In this document: positions 37,026 to 46,487 of the stretch, piece by piece
How the letters are laid out: every line of letters starts with the position of its first letter
Position numbering within the stretch: position 1 is the first letter of the stretch
Origin: Luteibacter sp. UNC138MFCol5.1
Lineage (GTDB): Bacteria; Pseudomonadota; Gammaproteobacteria; Xanthomonadales; Rhodanobacteraceae
Length of the DNA: 64,000 nucleotides
Reading direction: 5' to 3'
NCBI RefSeq assembly: GCF_900110505.1
Contig: NZ_FODZ01000004.1
Coordinates: 328,177-392,176, forward strand
Made by a program: the position numbers and the translations under genes
Notes under the pieces: generated by a model
What the model saw: only the letters and a program-made list of their open reading frames with translations
Told to the model about the DNA's origin: nothing
The model's database searches: none

Positions 37026-38330
37026 TCAGGGTGCGGCGGCCGACACCCGCCAGACCGTGTTGCCCACATCGTCGGCGACCAGGAGCGCGCCGTCCTTGTC
37101 CAGCACCACGCCGACCGGTGCGCCGTAGAGTTCGGACTCGTCGCTCGAATGGAAGCCGGTCACCACCGTTTGCGGCTTCCCTGCGGGCTTGCCGTCACGG
37201 AACGGGACGAACACGACTTCGTATCCGCTGAGCGGCGAGCGGTTCCAGCTGCCGTGCTCGCTGACGAACGCACCTTCCTGAAACTGCGCCGGCAGCGCGT
37301 TCTGCCGGGTCAGGAGGAAACCGAGCGCCGCCACGTGCGATCCCAGCGCGTAATCGGGCCGGATGGCCTTCCTGACCAGATCCGGCCGCTGCGGTGTCAC
37401 GCGCGTATCGACATGCTGCCCGTAGTAACTGTAAGGCCAGCCGTAGAAACCGCCTTCGGTGACCGAGGTCATGTAATCGGGCACGAGGTCGCCGCCGATC
37501 TCGTCCCGTTCGTTCGCGATGGCCCAGAGGGTGTTCGTCGACGGGTTCCATTGCAGGCCCGTCGGATTGCGGATGCCCGAGGCATAGATGCGGCTGCCGC
37601 CCGTCGCGACATCCACCTCCAGCACCGCCGCGCGGCGGTACTCCACCTCCAGACCGTTCTCGGTGACGTTGCTGTTCGAGCCGACGCCCACGTAGAGCTT
37701 CGTACCGTCGGGGTTCGCTTCCAGCGCCTTGGTCCAGTGGTGGTTGATCGTCGAAGGCAGATCGGCGAACTCGACGCCGGGCGCCGTGATGCGCGTCTGG
37801 CCTTTCTCGTACGGGAACCTGACGATCGCATCGGTATTCGCGACATAAAGCGAATCGCCGATGAGCTGCACGCCGAACGGCGAATGCAGGTTCTCGAGAA
37901 AGACGTGCTTCTCCCATGGGCCACTTCCGCTCCTGCGCAGGAGCGTGATGCGGTCCCCGCCCTTGGCGGCCTTGCCCGACTCGCTCTTGGCCAGGGCCGC
38001 CAGCAACTGCTTCGGCGTGGTGACGGCTTCCTCGCCCGGGCTGTTGGCTTCGACGACGAGGACGTCGCCGTTGGGCAAGGTCAGGAGCTGGCGCGGATGC
38101 TTCAGGCCATCGGCGATCTTCTCGATCGAGAGGCCCGCCGCCACCGAAGGCGCCGCGCCCTGCTTCCAGCCCACGAAATCCGGCACCTGGATGGGCGGCA
38201 AGAGAAAAAGCTTCGCTTTCGGCAGCGACGGTTCCGCGCCGGACTGCTGCACCGGCTCCAGCGACGCCTTGTCGCCGCAGGCGCTCAGGAGCACGGCGCA
38301 GGTCACGGTGAGCATCGTGGCCTTACGCAT
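37026..38330 (-). CDS. Lipoprotein sorbosone/glucose dehydrogenase-like beta-propeller
   Basis: A 434-residue PQQ-type sugar dehydrogenase (GSDH/sorbosone dehydrogenase family). The lipoprotein signal ends LLSAC, so the mature protein is membrane-anchored in the periplasm. Propeller motifs include LPNGDVLVVEANSPGEE, VGVGSNSNV and SEHGSWNRSPLSGYEVVFVPF. It would oxidise an aldose or sorbosone-like sugar; the real substrate is unproven in most members. Its start overlaps the end of the DUF2231 gene by 8 bases, so the two are translated as a pair. Confidence 0.87.
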   Translation of the reverse strand: MRKATMLTVTCAVLLSACGDKASLEPVQQSGAEPSLPKAKLFLLPPIQVPDFVGWKQGAAPSVAAGLSIEKIADGLKHPRQLLTLPNGDVLVVEANSPGEEAVTTPKQLLAALAKSESGKAAKGGDRITLLRRSGSGPWEKHVFLENLHSPFGVQLIGDSLYVANTDAIVRFPYEKGQTRITAPGVEFADLPSTINHHWTKALEANPDGTKLYVGVGSNSNVTENGLEVEYRRAAVLEVDVATGGSRIYASGIRNPTGLQWNPSTNTLWAIANERDEIGGDLVPDYMTSVTEGGFYGWPYSYYGQHVDTRVTPQRPDLVRKAIRPDYALGSHVAALGFLLTRQNALPAQFQEGAFVSEHGSWNRSPLSGYEVVFVPFRDGKPAGKPQTVVTGFHSSDESELYGAPVGVVLDKDGALLVADDVGNTVWRVSAAAP

Positions 38331-38766
38331 GCGCGGTCTCCCGCTGGGTACCGCCACGCGTGGCGATGACGACGTGACCGGCGGCGATCGGCAGCACGGT
38401 CAGCACCGACAGCCACACACCGGCCGGGACGATCGCATAGGCGTCGCGCGTATGGACGAGGGCGTTGAACACCGCGACCACGATCGCCACGAGGTTGAGC
38501 CAGAAGTCGAGCCGATCCGCAGGGGTGCTGATCCGGCGCGACGTGATCCACACCTGCGTCAGGTTGACGAGCCGCGGAACCACGGCGAAGACGAGCCCGA
38601 GCGACACCAGCCAGGCGGCTCCCCTCGCCCAGAGGATGGTGCCGGTCGCGGCATAGGTGGCATCGAAGATGAGCGCGCCGACGAAGAAGCCGAAGGGAAT
38701 CGGATTCAGCACGCCGTAGACGGCGTTTGCCACCACCGACCGTCGTGGCGAAGCGGGATGCATCAT
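38323..38766 (-). CDS. DUF2231 membrane protein
   Basis: A 147-residue protein with four predicted membrane helices, matching the DUF2231 family. It directly precedes and overlaps the lipoprotein sugar dehydrogenase gene. The same pairing is seen in other bacteria, and it may serve as a membrane partner or electron acceptor; that is inference. Two adjacent ATGs at 38766 and 38763 are both possible starts. Confidence 0.8.
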   Translation of the reverse strand: MMHPASPRRSVVANAVYGVLNPIPFGFFVGALIFDATYAATGTILWARGAAWLVSLGLVFAVVPRLVNLTQVWITSRRISTPADRLDFWLNLVAIVVAVFNALVHTRDAYAIVPAGVWLSVLTVLPIAAGHVVIATRGGTQRETAHA

Positions 38767-38858
38767 GGGCAGCGTCTCCGGCGAGGGAAAAACCAGCCCG
38801 TTGTGTAGCCCGCCGCTCGTGCAGACGATGTATGGACCCAACCGCCGAACATCACGTC

Positions 38859-38940
38859 GTAGGAGCGCGCCCTGCGCGCGACAGCTCTTCGCGAGGAGCC
38901 ACAGGACTGTGGCCCCCATGTCGCGCGCCGGACTCGCTAC
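38859..38940. repeat. REP-like doublet, family B (GTAGGAGC type)
   Basis: The left part, GTAGGAGCGCGC-CCT-GCGCGCGACA, contains a perfect 6-base stem with a 3-base loop. The right part (38919-38940) is a degenerate inverted copy ending GCTAC. Between them is a GCCACAG/CTGTGGC hairpin. GTAGGAGC repeats are a known REP class in Pseudomonas and Xanthomonadales. It lies between the PLC stop and the DUF2231 gene. Confidence 0.72.
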
Positions 38941-38962
38941 CGGATCGCGGCAACCGCCATCG

Positions 38963-41071
38963 TCAACGCCTCGGCGACAGCGCGGGATCGGTGCGCGACG
39001 GGCGTCCGGTTTCGCGGTGGCCGGCGAGGCGACGCACGTAGCGCGGATCGTGGTCGCTGGTGACCGTGAAGTCGTACCAGTGGTCGCTGGAGAGGATTTC
39101 CCAGAGGCTCTCCACGCGCCCACCGGGGAGCAGGATGTGGCGACGCGGCGGCTGATGCGTGTACGCGTCGCCAGGCGTGACCGTCACGACGCAGAGGCGG
39201 CTCCCTTCGTTGGTGATCGAGAGACGGAACAGCCCGTCGAGCTCGCCCTGAGCGATGCGCACTTCGGGCTGCGCGCGACGCCCGCGTTCGCCGTCCGCCG
39301 GCTGCGTGCCGGCGAAACGGCGAAGGAAACCGTTGGGCCCGGTTACCGACAGATCGTACGTGCCCCCGCTGTAGAGGCTGGTCCACGCATCGTGGAGCGA
39401 CTTGCCGCGCTCGACGGTGTACGTCCAGGGACCATCGGTGCGCGCGGGCGAGAAGACGTGGAAGAACGCGCCGGCCTGGCCGTCGTTGATGAACTCGAGG
39501 CGGTAGCGTCCGCCTTCCACATCGAGAAGCCCCTGCACATCCAGCACGTAAGGCAACGCGCGGGCCGGACGCTGACCGGCTTCCTGCTCGGGCATGCGCT
39601 GATCCACCGGCGGTGCCGGGCGCACGCTCGGATGCGACTTGCCGTCGGGCTCGTAGCCCGTCGTCGCGGGAAGGCGCGGGGCGCCGTCGTCGTGGCGCGA
39701 AAAGTCGAAGGCACGCGTGAGGTCGCCGCAGACGGCGCGGCGCCAGGCCGAGATGTTCGGCTCGCGCACACCGAAGCGCTTCTCCAGGAAACGCAGGATC
39801 GACGTGTGGTCGTAGGTTTCCGAGCAGACCCAGCCGCCCTTGCTCCATGGCGAGACGACCAGCATCGGCACGCGCACGCCGAGGCCGTACGCACCGGCCA
39901 CGAAGCCGTGGCCGCCGGGATACAGCTCGCCCGTGGTGTCCACGGTCGAGAGCCCCTGCTCCGCCGACGACGGCGGGTAAGGCGGCACCACGTGATCGAA
40001 GAAGCCGTCGTTCTCGTCGTAGGTGATGAACAGCGCGGTCTTGCTCCACACCTCGGGATTCGAGGTCAGCGCGTCCAGCACGCCGTCGACGTACCAGGCG
40101 CCGTAGTTCGCCGGCCAGCTGGGATGCTCCGTGAAGGCCTCGGGTGCCGCGATCCACGAGACCTGCGGAAGCCGGTCGGCGAGCACGTCCTCGCGGAGGA
40201 TCGCGAAGGGCGACTCGCCCGCGGCGATGTTCGTGCCGGTGCGCGCCTTGTCGTAAAGCGGATCGCCGGGCCGCGCGTTCCGGTAATTGTCGAAGTACAG
40301 CAGCGAGTTGTCGCCGTAGTTGCCGATGTACGGATCGGACGTCCAACCCCAGCTGCCGTCGGCGTCCAGGCCCGTGCCGATGTCCTGGTAGATCTTCCAC
40401 GACACGCCCGCCTGCTCGAGGCGCTCCGGATAGGTGGTCCAGGCGTAACCCTTCTCGGCGTTGTCCAGCACGGGACCGGCCCCCGTTCCGTCGTTGCCCG
40501 TGTAGCCGCTCCACAGGTAATAGCGGTTCGGGTCCGTCGACGAGAGCATGCTGCAGTGGTACGCGTCGCAGATGGTGAACGCGTCGGCCAGCGCGTAGTG
40601 GAACGGGATGTCCTCGCGCGTCAGGTAGGCCATCGTGGTGGTGCCCTTGGCCTGGACCCAGCCGTCGTAGCGTCCGCCGTTCGCCGCCGCCTGCGTGTCG
40701 TTCCACCCGTGCGGGAGATCCTCGATGAACGTGAGGCCGAGATCGTCGGCGACGGGTCGGAACGGCAGAAGGTAGTCGTCCTTCGACGCGGCATGCGGCT
40801 GGTGCCAGACCGACCGACCGCTCGACAGGACGAAGGGCCGCGGATCGCCGAAGCCACGGACGCCGCGGAGGCTGCCGAAGTAGTGGTCGAACGAGCGGTT
40901 CTCCTGCATCAGGATCACCACGTGCTCGACGTCGGCGAGCGTGCCGGTGCGGCGCGACGCGGGGATCGCCAGCGCCTTCGCGATCGAGGGCGGCAGCACG
41001 CCGGCGGTGAACGCGGCGCCGGCGGCGCCCATGGAAAGCTTGAGGAAGTGCCGCCGATCCTGAGAGGTCAT
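38963..41071 (-). CDS. Phosphocholine-type phospholipase C, Tat-exported
   Basis: A 702-residue phosphoesterase of the PlcH/PlcN family. An N-terminal twin-arginine signal, DRRHFLKLSMGAAGAAF, directs folded export. The catalytic domain has HVVILMQENRSFDHYFG and SPWSKGGWV; two C-terminal DUF756 domains follow from about residue 510. It would hydrolyse phosphatidylcholine or sphingomyelin, for phosphate scavenging or virulence. The start at 41071 has AGGGAA upstream; the frame stays open to 42478 but the extra part is the shadow of neighbouring genes. It is divergent from the luciferase-like gene. Confidence 0.94.
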   Translation of the reverse strand: MTSQDRRHFLKLSMGAAGAAFTAGVLPPSIAKALAIPASRRTGTLADVEHVVILMQENRSFDHYFGSLRGVRGFGDPRPFVLSSGRSVWHQPHAASKDDYLLPFRPVADDLGLTFIEDLPHGWNDTQAAANGGRYDGWVQAKGTTTMAYLTREDIPFHYALADAFTICDAYHCSMLSSTDPNRYYLWSGYTGNDGTGAGPVLDNAEKGYAWTTYPERLEQAGVSWKIYQDIGTGLDADGSWGWTSDPYIGNYGDNSLLYFDNYRNARPGDPLYDKARTGTNIAAGESPFAILREDVLADRLPQVSWIAAPEAFTEHPSWPANYGAWYVDGVLDALTSNPEVWSKTALFITYDENDGFFDHVVPPYPPSSAEQGLSTVDTTGELYPGGHGFVAGAYGLGVRVPMLVVSPWSKGGWVCSETYDHTSILRFLEKRFGVREPNISAWRRAVCGDLTRAFDFSRHDDGAPRLPATTGYEPDGKSHPSVRPAPPVDQRMPEQEAGQRPARALPYVLDVQGLLDVEGGRYRLEFINDGQAGAFFHVFSPARTDGPWTYTVERGKSLHDAWTSLYSGGTYDLSVTGPNGFLRRFAGTQPADGERGRRAQPEVRIAQGELDGLFRLSITNEGSRLCVVTVTPGDAYTHQPPRRHILLPGGRVESLWEILSSDHWYDFTVTSDHDPRYVRRLAGHRETGRPSRTDPALSPRR

Positions 41072-41239
41072 GAGGTTCCCTGGTGAAGATGGAATGGCCC
41101 TGTGCCGTCGAGTGTCCCGGCGAAATGTGACAGAGCGGTTCCCGCAGCCCGGCCATCCGCCACCGGATGTTGATTCTGCGAAAGTCGTCTCAATCTCGAT
41201 GCGGATGAGCGCACCGTCGCGCCCCTTCGAGGACTTCTC

Positions 41240-42256
41240 ATGAAACGCATCGGTTTCCTCTCGTTCGGCCACTGGACGGATGCGTCGCATTCGGCGACGC
41301 GGTCCGCCAGCGACGTGCTGCTCCAGTCGATCGATCTCGCGGTCGCGGCCGAGGAGATCGGTGCGGACGGCGCCTATTTCCGCGTGCATCACTTCGCCCG
41401 CCAGCTCGCCTCGCCCTTCCCGCTCCTCGCGGCGATCGGGGCGAAAACCCGGCGCATCGAGATCGGCACGGGCGTGATCGACATGCGCTATGAGAATCCG
41501 CACTACATGCTGGAAACGGCCGGCGCCGCCGATCTGATCAGTGGGGGCCGCCTGCAGCTCGGCATCAGCCGCGGTTCGCCCGAGCAGGTGATCGACGGGT
41601 GGCGCCACTTCGGCTATGCGCCCGCCGAAGGCGAGACCGACGCGGACATGGGTCGCCGCCATGCCGAGGTCTTCCTCGGCCTGCTCGACGGGAAAGGGTT
41701 CGCGCGACCGAACCCGCAGCCGATGTTTCCCAACCCGCCCGGCCTGCTGCGGCTGGAGCCGCATGCGCCGGGCCTGCGCGAACGCATCTGGTGGGGGTCG
41801 GCCTCCAATGCCACGGCGGTCTGGGCGGCGAAGATGGGCATGAACCTGCAGAGCTCGACGCTGAAGGCCAACGAGACGAACGAGCCGCTGCACGTGCAGC
41901 AGGCGAAGCAGATGCGGGCGTATCGCGACGCGTGGGCGGAGGCGGGTCACGGCCGCGAGCCGCGCGTCTCCGTGCTGCGCTCGATCTTTCCCATCATGAA
42001 CGACACCGACCGCGCCTACTTCGGGCGGTCGAAGAGCAGCGACCAGATCGGCTTCATCGACAACATGGAAGCGGTATTCGGCCGCACCTACGCGGCCGAA
42101 CCCGATGTGCTGGTCAAGGAGCTGGCCGAGGACCGTGCGATCGCCGAGGCGGACACCCTGCTCCTGGCCGTGCCGAACCAGCTGGGCGTCGACTACAACG
42201 TGCACGTGATCGAGTCGATCCTGAAGCACGTGGCACCCGGGCTCGGCTGGCGCTGA
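41240..42256 (+). CDS. Luciferase-like (LLM) flavin-dependent oxidoreductase
   Basis: A 338-residue TIM-barrel flavin enzyme of the bacterial luciferase family. Family features include EEIGADGAYFRVHHFARQ, IEIGTGVIDMRYENPHYM and GRLQLGISRGSP. It uses reduced FMN or F420, more likely FMN in this type of bacterium. The substrate is unknown. GAGGAC gives a good ribosome site. The next gene on the strand, 97 bases on, is a reductase-ferredoxin fusion that could supply electrons; co-transcription is possible but unproven. Confidence 0.87.
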   Translation: MKRIGFLSFGHWTDASHSATRSASDVLLQSIDLAVAAEEIGADGAYFRVHHFARQLASPFPLLAAIGAKTRRIEIGTGVIDMRYENPHYMLETAGAADLISGGRLQLGISRGSPEQVIDGWRHFGYAPAEGETDADMGRRHAEVFLGLLDGKGFARPNPQPMFPNPPGLLRLEPHAPGLRERIWWGSASNATAVWAAKMGMNLQSSTLKANETNEPLHVQQAKQMRAYRDAWAEAGHGREPRVSVLRSIFPIMNDTDRAYFGRSKSSDQIGFIDNMEAVFGRTYAAEPDVLVKELAEDRAIAEADTLLLAVPNQLGVDYNVHVIESILKHVAPGLGWR

Positions 42257-42353
42257 GCGGGCGCGGCGCGGGAATCGGCAAGAAACCCATATCCGCGCAA
42301 TCCATGGGCGGACCGGCGGGCTAGACTCGCGGTCTGCCGATGGAGTGCGGACC

Positions 42354-44108
42354 ATGCCAACGCTCGTTTCCGTGAATGTCGGTCTACCGCGGGACGTCTC
42401 CTGGAACGGGGAGGTCGTGCACACAGGTGTATGGAAATCCCCGGCCGCCGGACGCGTCATGGTGCGCCGGCTCAACATCGACGGCGACGGACAAGGCGAC
42501 CTCGGTGGCCACGGCGGCGAGCAGCGCGCGGTCCTCGTCTATCAGCTCGATGCCTATCGCCATTGGGAGGCGTTCCTCGGACGTCCGCCCATGGAGCACG
42601 GCTCGTTCGGCGAGAACTTCACCGTCGACGGCCTTCCGGACGACGAGGTGTGCGTCGGCGACCGGTTCCGCATCGGCGAGGCGTTGCTCGAGGTCACGCA
42701 GCCGCGCGTCACCTGCTATCGCGTCGGCATCCGCATGCGGGAGCCGCGCATGCCTTCGTTGCTGGTCGCGCACCGGCGGCCCGGGTTCTATTGCCGCGTG
42801 ATCGAGGAAGGCACCGTCGCGGCGGGTGACGCCATCACGAAGGAGTCCTCGGGCGGCGGCATGACCGTCGCCGATGTCGACGCCCTGCTCTACCTGCCCG
42901 ATCCCGACCGCGACGCGATACTGCGCGCCGCCGCCATGCCCGCGCTGAGTCCGGGATGGCGCAGGTCGTTCGAGGCGATGCTCGCGACACGGAAGGACAC
43001 CCGGGGCAACGCCGGGCTCACGAAGGTTACCGGGGAGCGGCCCGCCTGGACCGGGTTCCGCGAGGTGCGCGTCCGCGAAACGCGGCAGGAAAGCCCGTTG
43101 GTCAGGTCGTTCGTCTTCGAGGCGGTGGATGGCGAGCCGTTGCCACCCGCGCGCGGCGGCCAGTTCGTCGTACTCCGGATCGACCGTCCGGCGCCGCTCC
43201 CGCCGCTCATCCGGAGTTACTCGCTGTCCGACGGATCGAGCCCGGGCGTGTACCGCATCTCGGTCAAGCGCGGCGGCGGCGACGGCAGCCGTTTCCTGCA
43301 TGCGTCCGTGGACGTCGGGCATGTGCTCGCGATAAGCGCGCCGCGCGGGGATTTCGTGCTCGGGGACGATGTCTCGCCGGTCGTCTTCTGGAGCGCCGGC
43401 ATCGGGATCACGCCGCTACTGGGCATGCTGCACGACCTCGTGCTGCGCACCGGCGCGCGTCCGCGTGACGTCTTCTGGGTCCATGGCACCCGCAGCGGCG
43501 AGGAGAACCTCTTCGTCGCCGAGATCGCCGGCCTGCTGTCGCGCACGGGAACGGCGCGGCGGTTGCTCGCCTTCAGTCGCCCCGGTCCGGACGATCGCGC
43601 CGGGCGCGACTACGACGTCGACGGGCACCTCGACGTGGCGGCGCTGCGCCGCGCCGGCATTCCGCTGGACGCGTCGTTCTACCTGTGCGGACCGGCGGCT
43701 TTCATGAGCGCGGCGCGCGATCAGTTGCAGGCCGCCGGCGTGCCCGCGTCGCGTATCGCGTCGGAACTGTTCGGAGGCGTCGAGGCGCTTCGCCCCGGCA
43801 TCGCGGCCCGTCACGACGTCGCGCCGCACCCTCCCGCGGACGAATCGACCACCGGCGCTTCGGTGTCCTTCGTGCGCAGTGGCCTCACCGTGCGCTGGAA
43901 CGAGCGCTATCCGAACCTGCTCGCCCTGGCCGAAGCCTGCGACGTCCCGGTGCGCTGGTCGTGCCGCTCCGGCGTCTGCCACAACTGCGAAACGGCGCTC
44001 GTCGGCGGCGGCGTCGATTACGCGCCGGAGCCGCTGCAACCCGCGGCCGAGGGCAACGTCCTGATCTGCTGCTCGCGCCCCCGGGGCGACGTGCAGCTGG
44101 ATCTGTGA
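42354..44108 (+). CDS. MOSC / ferredoxin-reductase / 2Fe-2S ferredoxin fusion
   Basis: A 584-residue three-part redox protein. Residues about 1-215 are a YiiM-like MOSC domain that should bind molybdenum cofactor, with the likely ligand Cys in QPRVTCYRVG. Residues about 235-470 are an FAD/NAD(P)H reductase (RSYSLSD, GIGITPLLGMLHDL, FYLCGPAAFM). The C-terminal 85 residues are a plant-type ferredoxin with CRSGVCHNC and LICC. It is a self-contained electron chain from NAD(P)H to a molybdenum centre, suited to reducing N-hydroxylated compounds as YiiM and mARC proteins do. GGAG precedes the ATG at 42354. Confidence 0.9.
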   Translation: MPTLVSVNVGLPRDVSWNGEVVHTGVWKSPAAGRVMVRRLNIDGDGQGDLGGHGGEQRAVLVYQLDAYRHWEAFLGRPPMEHGSFGENFTVDGLPDDEVCVGDRFRIGEALLEVTQPRVTCYRVGIRMREPRMPSLLVAHRRPGFYCRVIEEGTVAAGDAITKESSGGGMTVADVDALLYLPDPDRDAILRAAAMPALSPGWRRSFEAMLATRKDTRGNAGLTKVTGERPAWTGFREVRVRETRQESPLVRSFVFEAVDGEPLPPARGGQFVVLRIDRPAPLPPLIRSYSLSDGSSPGVYRISVKRGGGDGSRFLHASVDVGHVLAISAPRGDFVLGDDVSPVVFWSAGIGITPLLGMLHDLVLRTGARPRDVFWVHGTRSGEENLFVAEIAGLLSRTGTARRLLAFSRPGPDDRAGRDYDVDGHLDVAALRRAGIPLDASFYLCGPAAFMSAARDQLQAAGVPASRIASELFGGVEALRPGIAARHDVAPHPPADESTTGASVSFVRSGLTVRWNERYPNLLALAEACDVPVRWSCRSGVCHNCETALVGGGVDYAPEPLQPAAEGNVLICCSRPRGDVQLDL

Positions 44109-44115
44109 CGCGTCC

Positions 44116-45237
44116 TCAGCCCGGAATGTCGAGCCACTGCCGGCTCGACGCCGACGCGACGACGCGATCCGTGATGCGCGCCGCGCGCAAGCCGTCCTCG
44201 AACGTGGGCAGTCCCTCGCGCGCCGTGCCTTCGATCGTCGCGTACGTATCCGCCACGAAGGCCTCGAAGCACTGCGCGTAACCCTGCGCGTGGCCGGCCG
44301 GCAGCGTGGCGAGACGCCGTTGCTCGGCGGCGCCGGCGTTCGGATCGCGCAGGAACGTCTCCGAGTGGTCGGCGTAACCGAACCAGAGGCGCTCGCTGTC
44401 TTCCTGGTCGAACGCGACACCGGCCCGCGCGCCGTCGATCTCGAACCACAGGCGGTTCTTGCGGCCCGGCGATACCTGGCTCACCGTCACGCTACCGAGC
44501 ACGCCGCGCGCCGTGCGGAACATCGCGGCGGCGACGTCCTCGCTGCGCACCGCCTGCATCGATCCACCGCCGGACGCCCCGCCGAAGCTCTGGCGGGTCG
44601 CGGCGGCCCGTTCGGCGATCACGGTAGCGAAGCTCGCGCTGACTTCGGCGAAGCGCTCGCCGCTGACCCACTCCACGAGATCGCACCAGTGCGAGCCGAT
44701 GTCGGCGAAAACGCGGGACGGCCCGCCCTGCGCCGGGTCGACGCGCCAGTTGTTCGAGCCGGCGTCCATCAGCCAGTCCTGCAGGTAGCTGCCATGCATC
44801 AGCCGCACCGGACCGAGCTCGCCGGCCTCGACGCGTGCCCGCGCCTCGCGGACGACCGGGTGATAGCGGTAGACGAATGGCACCGTGGCGACGAGGCCCG
44901 TGCGTCGCGCCGTCGCCGCGAGATCGGCCGCGTCGTCGAGCGAGGTGGCGAGCGGCTTCTCGCAGATGACGTGCTTGCCGGCCTCGAGCGCCGCTTTCGC
45001 GTACGGCGCGTGCTGCGCGTTCGGCGTGCAGACGTGGACGACCTGCACGTCGCGATCGGCGATCACCGCCTCGATATCCGCGTAGGCCCTGACGCCCCAC
45101 TGCGCGGCGACCTCGTCGGAGCGCTGCGGCGTGGAGGCGCAGACGCCTGCGACGTTCGCGCCGGCGAGCAGCGCGGCACGTCGATGGACGGCGCCGATCA
45201 TGCCGGCGCCGACGATGGCGATGTTCAGTCGTGACAT
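44116..45237 (-). CDS. Gfo/Idh/MocA family oxidoreductase
   Basis: A 373-residue NAD(P)-dependent sugar dehydrogenase. The Rossmann motif AIVGAGMIGAVH is at the N-terminus, and EKPLA carries the conserved catalytic lysine. It is last in a three-gene operon with a permease (10 bases upstream) and a sugar isomerase. Together they would import and oxidise or epimerise a sugar, inositol or glycoside; the substrate is not clear from sequence. GAGGAA before the ATG confirms the start. Confidence 0.9.
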   Translation of the reverse strand: MSRLNIAIVGAGMIGAVHRRAALLAGANVAGVCASTPQRSDEVAAQWGVRAYADIEAVIADRDVQVVHVCTPNAQHAPYAKAALEAGKHVICEKPLATSLDDAADLAATARRTGLVATVPFVYRYHPVVREARARVEAGELGPVRLMHGSYLQDWLMDAGSNNWRVDPAQGGPSRVFADIGSHWCDLVEWVSGERFAEVSASFATVIAERAAATRQSFGGASGGGSMQAVRSEDVAAAMFRTARGVLGSVTVSQVSPGRKNRLWFEIDGARAGVAFDQEDSERLWFGYADHSETFLRDPNAGAAEQRRLATLPAGHAQGYAQCFEAFVADTYATIEGTAREGLPTFEDGLRAARITDRVVASASSRQWLDIPG

Positions 45238-45247
45238 CGAGCGTTCC

Positions 45248-46465
45248 TCAGACCGGTTCCGGCGCCGCGCTGCGGACGTCGCGTTCCTTGAACAGGGCGA
45301 GGAACACGAGCAGCACGACGAGCGCGATGGCGGCCGGCACCAGCCAGATGCCCTTCCAGTCGTGCACGCCGCCGACGGTGAAGTGGTCGACGACCATGCC
45401 CGACAGGTAGGTACCGATCAGCATGCCGACGCCGTACGTCGCCAGCGTGATGAAGCCCTGCGCGCCGCTGCGGAAGCGCGGGCCCGCCTTGGCGTCGGTG
45501 TAGATCTGCCCGGTGACGAAGAAGAAGTCGTAGCAGATGCCGTGGAGGATGATACCGCCCACCAGCAGCGCGTAGCCGGTATCGACGTTGCCGTATGCGA
45601 ACAGGACATAGCGCGCGACCCAGGCGGCCATGCCGAGGGCCAGCATGGTCTTCACGCCGAGGCGCGCGAAGAAGAACGGCATCGCCAGCATCAGGATCAC
45701 TTCCGACGCCTGGCCGAGCGACTGCAGGCCGGCGGCGCCCTTGACGCCGAGGTCGTTGAGGAACGGGTTGGTGAAGTTGTAGTAGAACGAGAGCGGGATG
45801 CAGATGGCCACCGAGGCCAGGAAGAAGATCAGGTACGAGCGGCTCTTCAGCAGACGGATGGAATCCAGGCCGAGGATTTCGCCCATCGACGTCTGCGTGT
45901 CGCGCTTCAGCGGCGGCGTGTCCGGCAGCGTGAACGCGTACAGGCCGAGCAGCAGCGACGCGGCGCCCGCCATGCGGAAGGTCAGTTCGAGGCGGTGCGC
46001 CTGTTCCCAGCCGAGCCAGGCGATGAGCAGGCCGGCCACGATCCAGCCGATGCTGCCGATCACGCGGACGCGTGGGAACTGCTTCTCCGGGTTCTCCATG
46101 TGGCGCATCGCGACGCTGTTGACCAGCGCCAGCGTCGGCATGAAGAGCAGCATGTAGAGCATGATCGCGGTGAGGAACACCGGGAAGCTGGGCGCCTGCG
46201 ACGCCCACCAGAGCAACGCCGCGCCGGCGATGTGGAGCACGCCGAGGATGCGCTGCGCGGCGAAGAAGCGGTCGGCGGTCAGGCCGACGAGGAACGGGGC
46301 GAGGATCGCGCCGATCGACTGGCTGAGGAACGCCAGCGCCACCTGCGAGCCATCCGCGTGGAGCGGCCCCTGCCCGAGATACGTGCCAAGGGTCACGAAC
46401 CACGCGCCCCAGATGAAGAACTCGAGGAACATCATGGAGCCGAGGCGGAACATCATCGGTCGCAT
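45248..46465 (-). CDS. MFS permease, nucleoside/sugar:H+ symporter (NupG-like)
   Basis: A 405-residue transporter with 12 membrane helices, in the nucleoside:H+ symporter family with NupG, XapB and YegT. It starts RLGSMMFLEFFIWGAWFVTLG, typical of the group. In an operon with a sugar isomerase and a Gfo/Idh dehydrogenase, its substrate is more likely a sugar or glycoside than a nucleoside. The start at 46465 has GGAG at 9 bases. It is the middle gene of the operon. Confidence 0.87.
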   Translation of the reverse strand: MRPMMFRLGSMMFLEFFIWGAWFVTLGTYLGQGPLHADGSQVALAFLSQSIGAILAPFLVGLTADRFFAAQRILGVLHIAGAALLWWASQAPSFPVFLTAIMLYMLLFMPTLALVNSVAMRHMENPEKQFPRVRVIGSIGWIVAGLLIAWLGWEQAHRLELTFRMAGAASLLLGLYAFTLPDTPPLKRDTQTSMGEILGLDSIRLLKSRSYLIFFLASVAICIPLSFYYNFTNPFLNDLGVKGAAGLQSLGQASEVILMLAMPFFFARLGVKTMLALGMAAWVARYVLFAYGNVDTGYALLVGGIILHGICYDFFFVTGQIYTDAKAGPRFRSGAQGFITLATYGVGMLIGTYLSGMVVDHFTVGGVHDWKGIWLVPAAIALVVLLVFLALFKERDVRSAAPEPV

Positions 46466-46487
46466 AGAAACTCCGGCGTATTGAGGG

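Noticed and set aside
38765..41086. A 773-codon plus-strand frame opposite the phospholipase C gene
   Set aside because: A shadow frame; the minus-strand protein has a Tat signal and complete phospholipase motifs.
41072..42478. N-terminal extension of the phospholipase frame by about 470 codons
   Set aside because: The extension is the antisense of the luciferase-like gene; the ATG at 41071 has a ribosome site and starts a Tat signal.
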